Source: DATLZB01 sp035574175
Lineage (GTDB): Bacteria > Pseudomonadota > Alphaproteobacteria > Rhizobiales > Hyphomicrobiaceae
DNA: 64,000 nucleotides
Reading direction: 5' to 3'
Assembly (NCBI GenBank): GCA_035574175.1
Contig: DATLZB010000015.1
Span: 12,473 to 76,472 of the forward strand
The notes beneath the pieces are model-generated. The model was not told where the DNA came from. It saw nothing but the letters and a program-made list of their open reading frames with translations, and made no database searches. The position numbers were made by a program, and so were the translations under genes. Positions within the stretch are counted from its first letter, which is position 1. Every line of letters starts with the position of its first letter. Positions 1 to 10,910 of the stretch are shown in pieces.

Positions 1-2
1 AG

Positions 3-257
3 TGCAAGCTGCTCATAATCGACACCGATGCGTCGGTGGAGGGCGGTGTCGTCGCCGAGGAGGTCATCATCCGCGGCACCACCAAGGGTACGATCAACGC
101 CAACCGCGTGAAGCTCGAGAAGACCGCCAACGTGGACAGCGAGATCTGCCATCAGACGTTCGCCGCCGAGGAAGGCGCGCGGATCACCGGCGCATTGCGC
201 TTTGCCGAGGAGCCGCTCGAGCAGGACCTCGCCAGGCTCAACTCCCACGCGGCCTGA
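3..257 (+). CDS. Bactofilin (polymer-forming cytoskeletal protein), 3' end only
   Basis: The frame is open from the window edge to TGA at 255-257, giving the last 84 residues of a longer protein. It shows the short beta-solenoid rhythm of bactofilins: evenly spaced Val/Ile/Gly/Ala positions, as in VVAEEVIIRGTTKG and INANRVKLEKTANVDSEI, and the family's late 'EGARITGALRF' segment. Bactofilins polymerise without nucleotide at the inner membrane and scaffold cell shape or wall enzymes. The start and N-terminal half lie outside the window. The gene converges on the kinase-like gene with only 21 bp between stops. The family call is fairly safe; the cellular role is not inferable. Confidence 0.75.
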   Translation, partial: CKLLIIDTDASVEGGVVAEEVIIRGTTKGTINANRVKLEKTANVDSEICHQTFAAEEGARITGALRFAEEPLEQDLARLNSHAA

Positions 258-278
258 AGCGCCGCGACACAGCGTGCG

Positions 279-1649
279 CTACAGGCCTGCCGCCGGTAGC
301 GGCACGCCGGTTGCCGTGAAGGCTGAACGTTGGCGTGCAGCCACATCCTCCAGCCTGAAGTCTTCGATCGTCTCGTTGAACAGACGGTGCCAGTTCATGC
401 GTGCGTCCAGGTGCAGGAACACTCCGCCCAGGCCGATCGCGGCGCGGTCCATGAACACGAACTCGCGCGGGACCGTCACGGGTCCCTTCTCGCGCAGTAT
501 CTTGTGCACGGTGAAGGCTTCCTTGCGTCCGTACTCGCCGGGTGTGGTGCCCTCGGCGATGCCGCGGACGCGGTCGTCGATCAGCGGCCCATAGATGAAC
601 CGGGCCCAGATCGTCATGGCATCGATCAGCTCGGATGTGAGCCCGCGGAAGCCCCAGGTCTCGTAGGCATGCACGATGAGGTCGCGGTTGTCGGTGGCAA
701 GCCCCTTGTAGAGATCAATTACGCCCTGCACGAAGGGCGTTGAGAAGGTGCGGATGCAGCCGTAGTCAAGGAGGTTTATCCCAGCCGGCCGGCCGCCTTG
801 CTCGAAGATGGTGTAGTTGCCAAGGTGCGGGTCGCCGTGGATGACGCCGTAATGGCTGAAGGGGTACCACCAGGCGCGGAACATCGCGCGAGCGATCTGG
901 TTGCGATCCTCGAGCGGAAAGGACTTGTAGTCGAGCAAGCGGCGGCCCTCGAGCCAAGTCATGGTCAAAAGCCGTTTGGTCGACAGTTCGGGGAGCACCT
1001 CTGGCACGCGGATCAGGGGATCGTCTTTCAGCATCAGGGCGTAGAGGCGCATGTGGCGTGCCTCGAGCTGGTAGTCCAGCTCCTCTCGAAGGCGGGCCGA
1101 GATCTCCTTCAGGATTTCGCTGGTTTCGACCGCCGGGTCCATGCGGGCATGAATCGAGAATACGATCTTGAGCTGGTTGAGGTCGGCCTCCACAGCCGAT
1201 TGCATGTCGGGGTACTGGAGCTTTGCCGCCAACAAGCGCCCGTCGTGGGCGACCGCCTTGTGAACCTGGCCGAGCGAGGCAGAAGCGGCGGCGGCGGACT
1301 CGAAGGTCTTGAACCTCTGCTGCCAGTCGTGACCCAATTCGGCAACCATGCGGCGGCGCACGAACGCCGGACCCATGGCAGGAGCCTGGGACTGGAGTTG
1401 CGACAGTTCGCGCGCGTATTCGGGCGGCAGCGCTTCGGGGATGGTGGAGAGAAGCTGAGCCACCTTCATCAACGGCCCTTTCAGCGAGCCGAGCGCAGCA
1501 GCAAGCTCGGCCGCACCTTTCGCCCGGTCCGGCTCGAGACCGAACAGGCGCTGGCCCGCATAGCGCGCCGCCACCGCGCCGACGTTGGTACCGACCCGGA
1601 CGTAGCGCGCGGCGCGGGCGGAGAAGCGGTTCTCTTCGTTATCGGCCAA
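279..1649 (-). CDS. ABC1/AarF (UbiB-family) atypical kinase
   Basis: Atypical protein-kinase-like ATPase of the AarF/UbiB/COQ8 family, whose members support ubiquinone synthesis or lipid homeostasis. Visible motifs are KVAQ near residues 62-65 (the family KxGQ motif with Ala for Gly), the Ala-rich loop AAAASASLGQVHKA near 119-132, a putative ATP-contacting Lys in AAKLQYP near 143, the catalytic-loop-like HGDPHLGN near 271-278, and DYG near 295-297 in place of DFG. I chose the TTG start at 1649 because AGGAGG sits 7 bases upstream and the protein then begins close to the family N-terminus. The frame stays open to an ATG at 1772, but that would add 41 unlike residues and overlap the divergent MFS gene. 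Length is 456 aa. No ubi genes are adjacent, so a ubiquinone role is only family-based. Confidence 0.8.
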   Translation of the reverse strand: MADNEENRFSARAARYVRVGTNVGAVAARYAGQRLFGLEPDRAKGAAELAAALGSLKGPLMKVAQLLSTIPEALPPEYARELSQLQSQAPAMGPAFVRRRMVAELGHDWQQRFKTFESAAAASASLGQVHKAVAHDGRLLAAKLQYPDMQSAVEADLNQLKIVFSIHARMDPAVETSEILKEISARLREELDYQLEARHMRLYALMLKDDPLIRVPEVLPELSTKRLLTMTWLEGRRLLDYKSFPLEDRNQIARAMFRAWWYPFSHYGVIHGDPHLGNYTIFEQGGRPAGINLLDYGCIRTFSTPFVQGVIDLYKGLATDNRDLIVHAYETWGFRGLTSELIDAMTIWARFIYGPLIDDRVRGIAEGTTPGEYGRKEAFTVHKILREKGPVTVPREFVFMDRAAIGLGGVFLHLDARMNWHRLFNETIEDFRLEDVAARQRSAFTATGVPLPAAGL

Positions 1650-1727
1650 GCGGTGCCCTCCTGAAGCCGATGGTAATATCGGAACTGCATCGGTCCGCGT
1701 CCAGCAGCGAGCGATGAGGTTGCTGCC

Positions 1728-3068
1728 ATGGCGCCGATGAAGAGTGCGGCGGCGCAGGCTATGCTGGGGCAACCTGCTTCAGTCGTCCGCCGCGGCCATC
1801 GAGATCACGTGCACAAACCCGCAGCCGAACCGCTTGTCCGAGCCTGGCTCTGGCTCTCCGCCCCGGTGGGCACTGCCATCTGTGCGTTGGGCGTGACGCA
1901 GATCATCTCCTGGGGCACCACCCTCTATGCGCTGGGCGTGCTCGGCGCTCCGATTGCCGAGGAGACGGGCTGGAGCCGCGGACTGGTGTTCGCCGGCCTG
2001 ACGGCGGGGCTGCTCGCCTCGGGCGCCGCCTCGACCCATCTTGGACGCGCCATTGACCGCTTGGGAGGACGGCTCATCATGACGGCGGGCTCCGCGCTGG
2101 CGGGGCTCGGGCTGTCGCTTCTTTCGCTCGTCACCGAGCCGGTCGCTTACTTTGCCGTCTGGCTCCTGCTCGGTCTCGCGATGCGCATGACCCTCTATGA
2201 CGCAGCGTTCGCTGCGCTCGTGCAGGTCACTCCTTCCCGCGGCCGCCGCGCCATCTCCTATCTGACGCTGTTTGGCGGCTTTGCCTCGAGCGTATTCTGG
2301 CCAATCGCCCATTGGCTCAATCTGCTCTATGGCTGGCGCACGACACTGCTGGTCTTTGCCGCGATCAACTTTCTCGTCTGCCTGCCGCTCAACTGGTGGG
2401 GCCTTGCCCGCCGAGAGACCGCCGACGCGGCGGCCGCGGCTTCCGTCCCTGCCGTCACTGCGCCCACAGCCGCAGTGCTCGAGGGCTCCTCACGCACCAT
2501 CGCCATGGTGCTGTTCGGTATCGTCATGTCGGCCACCGCCTTCGTGGTCGGGGCCATGGCCGCGCACCTCCCGGCCGTTCTGCAAGCGAGCGGCCTTTCC
2601 GCCGCGGTGGCCGTGACGCTCGCCTCCGTCAAGGGCGTGGCCCAAGTGGCGGGACGCGTCGCCGATATCCTGTTCGGTCAGCGCCTGCACCCGGTCAATC
2701 TCGGGCGACTGTCCATCTGGCTGATGCCGTTGTCGTTTCTGGTGCTGATGGCGTGGGGCGCAGAGTTCTGGGCGGCACTGGCCTTCACGGTTTCGTTCGG
2801 TGTGGCCAACGGGCTTGTCACCATCGTGAGGGGTGCGGTGCCTCTCGCCTTGTTCGGTCCGAACGGGTACGGCACGGTGCTCGGCATCCTGGCGACGCCC
2901 TACCTGGTGATGAACGCCTTGGCCCCGGCACTGCTGGCGGTCGTCATCGATCTTGCCGGCTATCCAGCGGCCGAAGGCCTGCTCGTTCTTGCGGGTCTCC
3001 TCGCCGGGGTTGCAATCGAGGTAATGGCGGCCTGGCACAGGAGGCTGGCGGGGGCAAAGTCGCCTTGA
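1728..3068 (+). CDS. MFS permease
   Basis: Major facilitator superfamily transporter of 446 aa with about twelve hydrophobic segments and a central polar loop rich in Ala and Arg (around residues 225-250). After the second segment the loop HLGRAIDRLGGRLIM carries the typical MFS motif A pattern (G-x3-D-R-x-G-x-R). The first 35 residues are polar, so translation could start at 1728 or slightly later. It is divergent from the UbiB-like gene and converges on kup, with 12 bp between the stop codons. Substrate is unknown: the overall look is that of the oxalate/formate or monocarboxylate MFS groups, but nothing in the context fixes it. Confidence 0.8.
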   Translation: MAPMKSAAAQAMLGQPASVVRRGHRDHVHKPAAEPLVRAWLWLSAPVGTAICALGVTQIISWGTTLYALGVLGAPIAEETGWSRGLVFAGLTAGLLASGAASTHLGRAIDRLGGRLIMTAGSALAGLGLSLLSLVTEPVAYFAVWLLLGLAMRMTLYDAAFAALVQVTPSRGRRAISYLTLFGGFASSVFWPIAHWLNLLYGWRTTLLVFAAINFLVCLPLNWWGLARRETADAAAAASVPAVTAPTAAVLEGSSRTIAMVLFGIVMSATAFVVGAMAAHLPAVLQASGLSAAVAVTLASVKGVAQVAGRVADILFGQRLHPVNLGRLSIWLMPLSFLVLMAWGAEFWAALAFTVSFGVANGLVTIVRGAVPLALFGPNGYGTVLGILATPYLVMNALAPALLAVVIDLAGYPAAEGLLVLAGLLAGVAIEVMAAWHRRLAGAKSP

Positions 3069-3080
3069 CCCAGGCTGCGC

Positions 3081-4985
3081 CTACACCAGCACCTGGGTGC
3101 CGACCTCCACCACACGGTCGGACGGAATGCGGAAATAGGCGGTCGCGTCCTCGGCCGTGTTGGCGAGCATGATGAACAGCGCCTCCTGCCAGCGCGGCAT
3201 CTCGGATTTGACGGTTGGCTTCAACGAGCGCCGCGACAGGAAGAACGAGGTCTGCGAGATCTCGATGTTGAGGTCCTTGCGCCGGCACTGCTCGAGAATC
3301 TTGGGCACGCTCGGCGTTTCCATGAAACCGTAGCGGGCGACGACGCGGATGAAAGTGTCCGAGACGGTGTCAACCGAGATGCGCTCGTGGCGGGCGACGC
3401 GCGGAGTGTCCTCGGTCTTGATCGTCAGGATGATGTTGCGCTCGTGCAGGACGCGGTTGTGCTTCAGGTTGTGCAGCAGCGAGGTCGGCGCATAGTTCGG
3501 ATCCGCGGTGAGGAACATCGCCGTACCGGGCACGCGGTGCGGCGGCTTAGCCTCGAGCTTGCGCACCAGCCACTCGAGCTCGGCTTCGTTCTTGCGTGTG
3601 ATCTTGCTGAGCACGCGCACGCCCTTGGCCCAGGTCAGCATGATGGCGACCATCAACGCGGCAACCATCAACGGGAAGATGCCGCCCTCGGGAATCTTCA
3701 GGGCGTTGGCGGCGAAAAACGTCTGCTCGAGCAGGAGCAGCGGCACGATCAAGGCCATGGACCTGATGAGGCTCCAGCCCCAGTGCCGCCACACGACGAA
3801 GAAGGCGATCATCGATGCGATGACCATCTCGGCCGACACCGCTACGCCGTAAGCGGCCGCCAGGTCGCCCGAGGAGCGGAATACCATGGTGACGAACAAG
3901 ACGCCGGCAAGCAGCAGGTAGTTGACCCGCGGCAAGTAGATCTGACCGGCCATCGCTTCCGAAGTGTGCCGGATCATCATGCGCGGCAGGAGGCCGAGCT
4001 GTACGGCTTGGCTGGTGAGCGAGAAGGCGCCGGTGATAACCGCCTGACTGGCGATGACCGTCGCCACCGTCGCCAGCACCACCATCGGCGCCACGGCCCA
4101 GCTCGGGTAGAGGCGATAAAAGGGGTTCTCAAGCGCCGCCGGCTCCTGCAGCAAGAGCGCACCCTGCCCGAAATAGTTGAGCATGAGGGCGGGCAACACA
4201 ACGCTGAACCATGCGACCTGAATCGGCTTGCGACCGAAGTGACCAAGGTCGGCATAAAGGGCCTCCGACCCGGTGGCGACCAGGAACACGAGCCCCATCA
4301 CGGTGAGGCCCACGACGCCATGGTCGATGAGGAAGCCGATGCCGAGCAGCGGGTTGAACGCCTCCAGTACGCGCGGCTCCTCCACAAGGTGGATGAGACC
4401 GCCGATACCGAGACAGATGAACCACAGCAGCGTGATTGGTCCGAAAAACTGTCCCACGCGCTCCGTGCCCCTTGCCTGCACCGCGAACAGAGCGAGGAGG
4501 ATCCCTACCGTCAACGGCAGCACAAAGGGCTCGAACTCGGGGGAGAGCACCTTGAGGCCTTCGACGGCGGAGAGCACCGATATTGCCGGGGTAATGACGG
4601 CGTCTCCGTAAAAGAACCCGACACCGACGACACCCAGTATGAAGATCACCGGGGCCGACCTCTTGGCCGCTTGCTGGCCCAGCGCCATCAGCGCGAACGT
4701 GCCGCCCTCGCCCTTGTTGTCCATGCGCAACAACAAAAGCACGTACTTGCACGTGACGGTGAGGAGCAGTGTCCACACCATCAGCGAGAGCACGCCAAGG
4801 ATGGTGCCTATGCCAGCAGCAGTCTCCGGACTGGCCGCGGTAACGGCCTCGCGCATGGCATAAAGTGGACTGGTGCCGATATCACCGTAGACAACGCCGA
4901 TCGAGCCGAGAGCGAGCGCCCACAACTTGTTCGAACGGGCTGAATGCCCATTCTCAGCGTTGGCCGGCACATAGGCATGTGCCAT
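3081..4985 (-). CDS. kup: Kup low-affinity K+ uptake permease
   Basis: Inner-membrane K+/H+ symporter of the KUP/HAK family. The N-terminal region has the signature GVVYGDIGTSPLYA followed by about twelve hydrophobic segments; the C-terminal ~170 residues form the cytosolic tail and include GTAMFLTADPNYAP and FIRVVARYGFMETP, as in Kup proteins. Length (634 aa) is normal for the family. The ORF can be read from a TTG at 4988, but the ATG at 4985 has GAGG 8 bases upstream and gives the usual N-terminus. It is a single gene with a long leader region upstream. Confidence 0.95.
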   Translation of the reverse strand: MAHAYVPANAENGHSARSNKLWALALGSIGVVYGDIGTSPLYAMREAVTAASPETAAGIGTILGVLSLMVWTLLLTVTCKYVLLLLRMDNKGEGGTFALMALGQQAAKRSAPVIFILGVVGVGFFYGDAVITPAISVLSAVEGLKVLSPEFEPFVLPLTVGILLALFAVQARGTERVGQFFGPITLLWFICLGIGGLIHLVEEPRVLEAFNPLLGIGFLIDHGVVGLTVMGLVFLVATGSEALYADLGHFGRKPIQVAWFSVVLPALMLNYFGQGALLLQEPAALENPFYRLYPSWAVAPMVVLATVATVIASQAVITGAFSLTSQAVQLGLLPRMMIRHTSEAMAGQIYLPRVNYLLLAGVLFVTMVFRSSGDLAAAYGVAVSAEMVIASMIAFFVVWRHWGWSLIRSMALIVPLLLLEQTFFAANALKIPEGGIFPLMVAALMVAIMLTWAKGVRVLSKITRKNEAELEWLVRKLEAKPPHRVPGTAMFLTADPNYAPTSLLHNLKHNRVLHERNIILTIKTEDTPRVARHERISVDTVSDTFIRVVARYGFMETPSVPKILEQCRRKDLNIEISQTSFFLSRRSLKPTVKSEMPRWQEALFIMLANTAEDATAYFRIPSDRVVEVGTQVLV

Positions 4986-5313
4986 CAAGCCACCTCGTCA
5001 CGCAGCCGCGCGTGCGCGGCCGAAAAGCCGCGAGCCTATACGCCCCTCGACCGCCTTCGTGAAGGCTCGGTCAGTGCGACAAATCAGATCGTCGTCCCCT
5101 ATCGAACGCTCCCGACCATCGCTCGTTCTTCCCCGTGCTCAAAGGTCGGAATCACATTCTTGCGCGTATATACCGCAATCCTTGGCGCGGCCGAGCGGGA
5201 AATCGCAAAATTGCAGCCCTGCTCGGCTCAAATTACCTACCTCGGTCCAAGCGAGGCTGCGCCGGTACAATTCTCCCAGCAGGACGGCCCAGAGACGGGG
5301 TCGGCCTCCCGGG
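4986..5313. other. Intergenic region upstream of kup
   Basis: This 328-bp stretch separates the start of kup from the end of the peptidase gene, both on the minus strand. I see no supported ORF with a ribosome site, no tRNA and no strong terminator. There is an AT-rich TATATA element at about 5167-5172 and several A/T patches around 5185-5240, so kup's promoter is probably here, but I could not match convincing -35 and -10 boxes. Confidence 0.4.
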
Positions 5314-7158
5314 TTAGTGGTATTTCTCTAGTTCGTCGATCATACGCTCGATCACGGAAAGCCCCTTCTGCCAGAACTCGGGCTTGTTCGCATCGAGCCC
5401 GAACGGCGCGAGCAGCTCCGAGTGGTGCTTTGAACCGCCGGCCCTCAGCATGTCGAGATACTTGCCGACGAACCCCGGGTGGGCCTCCTCGTAGAGCGCG
5501 TAGAGCGAGTTGACGAGGCAATCGCCGAACGCATAGGCGTAGACATAGAACGGCGCATGGATGAAGTGGGGAACGTAGGTCCAGTAAACCTCGTAACCGG
5601 CGTTGAGTTCGATCGCAGGTCCCAGGCTCTCGCCCTGCACCTCGAGCCAGAAGCGGCCAAGCTGGTCGGAGGTGAGTTCCCCCTGACGGCGCGCCTCATG
5701 AACCTTGCGCTCGAAGCTGTAGAACGCGATCTGGCGCACGACCGTGTTCAGCATGTCCTCGACCTTGCCGGCGATCAGCGCCTTGCGTTCCTTGGCACTA
5801 CGCGCCTCGGCGAGGAGCGACTGGAAGGTGAGCATCTCGCCGAACACGGAGGCCGTCTCGGCAAGCGTCAGCGGCGTCGGCGCGAGCAGGGGCCCGAGCG
5901 GGGCGGCCAGCACCTGGTGCACCGCGTGGCCAAGCTCGTGCGCCAAAGTCATCACGTCGCGCGACTTGCCGAGATAGTTGAGCAGCACATAAGGGTGTAC
6001 CGACGGCACCGTAGGATGAGAGAAGGCACCCGGGGCCTTGCCCGGGCGCACCGGCGCATCGATCCAGCGCCGCTCGAAGAAGGTGCCGGCGATTTGCGCC
6101 ATGTCGGGGGAAAACCTGCCATAGGCACCGAGCACAATGGAACGCGCTTGCGGCCATGGGATGACGCGCTCGGGCTTGTCGGGGAGCGGGGCATTGCGGT
6201 CCCAGTAGGCGAGCCGGTCCTTGCCCAGCCACTTCGCCTTGAGCCGGTAGTAGCGATGTGACAGGTTCGGATAGCTCGCGCGCACCGCCTGCACGAGAGC
6301 CTCCACCACGGGCCCTTCGACGCGATTGGCGAGGTGGCGTGAGTCGGCGACGTCCTTGAACCCGCGCCAGCGGTCCGAGATCTCCTTGTCCTTGGCCAGG
6401 GTGTTGGTAATGAGCGTGAACACCCGCACGTTGTCCTTGAAGACGCGCGCGAGCGCTTCGGCGCCGGCTCTTCGCCTGCCTTCATCCGGGTTCGACAAAA
6501 GGTTGAGCGTGGGCTCGAGTGCCAGCGGCTCGGCCTCGCCTGCGACCGGGAACCGCAGCGCCGCCATGGTCTCGTTGAACAGGCGGTTCCACGCTGCCCG
6601 CGCCGTCTGCGACTTCTCGTGGAAGAGCTTTTCGACCTCTTCCTCGAGTTGATAGGGCTTCTCCTTGCGCAGATCATCGAACCACGGCTTGTAGCGGGCG
6701 AGGGCCGGATGACGTAGCGCCTGCTCGAGCGTCGCATCGGGGATCTTATTGATCTCGAGCTCGAAGAAGATGATTTGCGAGGAGATGTCGGTAAGCTTCT
6801 CGCTGATGTCGCCGTAGAACTTGGCGCGCAGCGGATCAGACTGATCGCCGGCATAGAGGAGGCCGGCATAAGAACCAAGACGGCCCATCAAATCCGACAG
6901 CGCCTCATAGGCGAGGACGGCCTGGGCAAGCTGCGCTCCGTCATTCGCAACCTCCACAAGCTTGCCCTGGTAGGCGTCCTTCAGCCGTAAGGCTCGAGCG
7001 CGCGCATCGGCAAGATCTCGCTCGATCTCCGGCGCATCCGGACCCCGATAGAGATCATCGAGGTTCCATTCGGGCATCGGGCCAAGGTCGACCTCCTTCC
7101 GCCCAGTCGACGGGACGCTCAAGGCGCTCAAGTCACTCGGCAGATGGGCGCGCTGCAT
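5314..7158 (-). CDS. pepF: M3-family oligoendopeptidase F
   Basis: Cytosolic zinc metallopeptidase that cleaves short oligopeptides. The catalytic HEXXH is HELGH in LAHELGHAVHQ, about two thirds into the protein, and the downstream TASVFGEMLTF supplies the third zinc ligand expected in M3 peptidases. The N-terminal part (MPEWNLDDLYRG) is the usual PepF opening. The ATG at 7158 is preceded by GGAG and gives 614 aa, standard for PepF; the frame stays open to 7251 but those residues have no family character. It is a monocistronic-looking gene, divergent from the sigma-54 regulator. Confidence 0.92.
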   Translation of the reverse strand: MQRAHLPSDLSALSVPSTGRKEVDLGPMPEWNLDDLYRGPDAPEIERDLADARARALRLKDAYQGKLVEVANDGAQLAQAVLAYEALSDLMGRLGSYAGLLYAGDQSDPLRAKFYGDISEKLTDISSQIIFFELEINKIPDATLEQALRHPALARYKPWFDDLRKEKPYQLEEEVEKLFHEKSQTARAAWNRLFNETMAALRFPVAGEAEPLALEPTLNLLSNPDEGRRRAGAEALARVFKDNVRVFTLITNTLAKDKEISDRWRGFKDVADSRHLANRVEGPVVEALVQAVRASYPNLSHRYYRLKAKWLGKDRLAYWDRNAPLPDKPERVIPWPQARSIVLGAYGRFSPDMAQIAGTFFERRWIDAPVRPGKAPGAFSHPTVPSVHPYVLLNYLGKSRDVMTLAHELGHAVHQVLAAPLGPLLAPTPLTLAETASVFGEMLTFQSLLAEARSAKERKALIAGKVEDMLNTVVRQIAFYSFERKVHEARRQGELTSDQLGRFWLEVQGESLGPAIELNAGYEVYWTYVPHFIHAPFYVYAYAFGDCLVNSLYALYEEAHPGFVGKYLDMLRAGGSKHHSELLAPFGLDANKPEFWQKGLSVIERMIDELEKYH

Positions 7159-7437
7159 GTCCGTGCTCCACAATTGTTGGTTACCGTCGCATGAATGTGC
7201 GCAGCCGACGGGCGAGGTGCAAGGCGAGGGCAAGGCGCAGCGCGGCAGCAAATGGTCTCGCTCGAGGCCGAATCGACACGCCAGTGCAGTAAAAGCGTCA
7301 GACTGACCGGCGTCTCAACGGCCTGTTTACCGATCTCAGGCACTCTCCCTTTCATCGGCTGCCGGCGCAAGTGCGTTCTCGTTCCCCGCGATTGAGCCGG
7401 CCCCGTTCAAGTTGCGTTGCCCGAGTTAGAGTAGCAA

Positions 7438-8943
<1,506 letters not shown>

Positions 8944-9114
8944 TCTGACCCCTCGCGCAGGGCAGAGGTTTCTTTCGAATAGCGGTATGCCCGTTGACGC
9001 GCGACGGCAACACCTTGTCTTCACTCGTGAGCGTTTAGCGGGGAAGGTGGCCGGAAACGCTGGCCAAATCACCCGCCGTCTGCTTAGCGTTCCGCGCTTG
9101 GGGAGATTTGACGC

Positions 9115-10719
9115 ATGCTTACGATCTGCCGACTGGCTCGCCTGCTGTCCTTGTCATTCTGCCTGGCGTTGCTGGCGCCAACATCGAAGGCGGAGACGGG
9201 AGGTGAGCCGGGCAAGGCAAGCGAGGCTGTTGCCGACCCAGTTGCCAGCGAACTCGCGCGGCGCCTTGGCGAGACGGGTCCGCGAGCGGCCGTGAAGTCG
9301 CCCGAGCAGCGCGCCGCACTTTCCGCCTTCTATGCCGCGCGCTCCTATCAGCCCTTGTGGGTTCGTCAAGAGGGCCTGACGGCGGCGGCTGAGCGAATCA
9401 TTGCCGAGATCGGGCGGGCAGACGAGTGGGGCCTCGATCCCGCCGATTTTTCCGTTCCCGAGCGCGGCCTTTCGTCGGGGGCTGGAGCACTGGTCGAGGC
9501 CGAACTCAAACTCGGCGTGGCCGTGCTCGAGTACGCCCGTCATGCGCGCGGCGGCCGCATGGACCCCACGGAGTTGTCCTTCTCCATCGACCGCACCCCG
9601 CCGCTGCTGGAGCCAAAGCGCGTGCTGGATGAGATCGCGGCCTCCGACCAACCCGACCAGTACTTGCGCAAGCTGCACCCGCAGCACGCCGGGTTCGAGC
9701 GCCTGCGCCAGCTCTACCTGGCGCTGCGCTCGGCCCCACCGGCGGCGCTTCCCGCTGCCGAGGAGGCGGCTGCGTCGGGCCGCGCGAACAAATCGGCCAA
9801 GCAATCGAAAGCTGCCGCGCGGCCTGAAGGTGCATCTGCGCAGCGTGTCCTGCTCAACATGGAGCAGTGGCGCTGGATGCCCGAGGAGCTCGGCGAGATG
9901 TACGTGTGGGTGAACATTCCGGAGTTCACGCTGCGCGTGGTGCACAACGGAGAAGTCATTCACAGCGAGCGAGTCATCACCGGCAAGCCCGAGAATCAGA
10001 CGCCGATCTTCTCCGACGAGATGGAAACCGTGGTGTTTCACCCCTCCTGGGGCGTTCCCAACTCGATCAAAGTCAAGGAGCTGCTTCCCGGCCTGCTGCG
10101 CGGTAGCGACACGCTCACGCGGAACGGACTGCGCGCCGAGTACCGCGGCCAGCGCGTCGATCCTTCCACCATCGATTGGGTTTCGACCGACATCCGCAAC
10201 CTTCACATCTACCAGCCGCCGGGCGCCGACAACGTGCTGGGAGTCGTCAAGTTTCTGTTCCCGAACAAGCATGACGTCTACATGCACGATACGCCGACCA
10301 AGAACCTGTTCAATGCGGAGGTGCGCGCGTTCAGTCATGGCTGCATGCGGGTACGCGACCCGGTGCGTCTGGCAGAGATCGTGATGGCCTATGCGAACGG
10401 TTGGAGCAGGGAGCAGGTGGCTCAGCAGATCAAGAGCGGGCGTCAGAACAACAGTATCGAACTGAGCAGGCACATCCCCGTGCACGTCACCTATTTCACC
10501 GTAACCGTGGACGATGCTGGCAAGGCGCACTATTTCCGCGACATCTACGGCCACGAGCGGCGCATCCAAATGGGCCTTGAAGGCAAGGCCCATCTGATCG
10601 CGAAAAAGCGTGAGGACCTCGGTCCGGTGCGTGCCGAGATCGTCTCCAAGTACGCGAACTCGTACGGCTTCGGCTGGAACGATACCCCGGACTGGATACG
10701 GCGGGTGTTCAATAACTAG
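9115..10719 (+). CDS. L,D-transpeptidase, YcbB-like
   Basis: Periplasmic peptidoglycan cross-linking enzyme of 534 aa. It starts with a Sec signal peptide (hydrophobic stretch LLSLSFCLALLA, cleavage near the Ala-rich end around residue 22-24), then the YcbB scaffold segment (ALSAFYAARSYQPLWV). The catalytic YkuD domain ends in SHGCMRV with nucleophile Cys410 and partner His in the same motif. GGGAG lies 9 bases before ATG. The middle of the protein (about 203-240) is a low-complexity Ala/Lys/Arg linker, where YcbB-type enzymes normally carry a PG_binding_1 domain that I cannot see. The downstream DUF882 gene, also a murein enzyme, is in the same orientation. Confidence 0.9.
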   Translation: MLTICRLARLLSLSFCLALLAPTSKAETGGEPGKASEAVADPVASELARRLGETGPRAAVKSPEQRAALSAFYAARSYQPLWVRQEGLTAAAERIIAEIGRADEWGLDPADFSVPERGLSSGAGALVEAELKLGVAVLEYARHARGGRMDPTELSFSIDRTPPLLEPKRVLDEIAASDQPDQYLRKLHPQHAGFERLRQLYLALRSAPPAALPAAEEAAASGRANKSAKQSKAAARPEGASAQRVLLNMEQWRWMPEELGEMYVWVNIPEFTLRVVHNGEVIHSERVITGKPENQTPIFSDEMETVVFHPSWGVPNSIKVKELLPGLLRGSDTLTRNGLRAEYRGQRVDPSTIDWVSTDIRNLHIYQPPGADNVLGVVKFLFPNKHDVYMHDTPTKNLFNAEVRAFSHGCMRVRDPVRLAEIVMAYANGWSREQVAQQIKSGRQNNSIELSRHIPVHVTYFTVTVDDAGKAHYFRDIYGHERRIQMGLEGKAHLIAKKREDLGPVRAEIVSKYANSYGFGWNDTPDWIRRVFNN

Positions 10720-10910
10720 CGCCGGGCCCGACCGTCGTGGAGGACCCGGGCGCTTTCATCGGCGCCAAGCGTCTTCATCGGGCAATCTTTCAAGGGCGAC
10801 CAACTTCCGCCCCAAGTTGCACGTAACGTGGACCCATCGAAGGGTTCGGCGCTGTCGCATCCGGCAGGGGCCGCGCGAGGGGCGAGCGGACTGGGACGGG
10901 GAAGGTATCG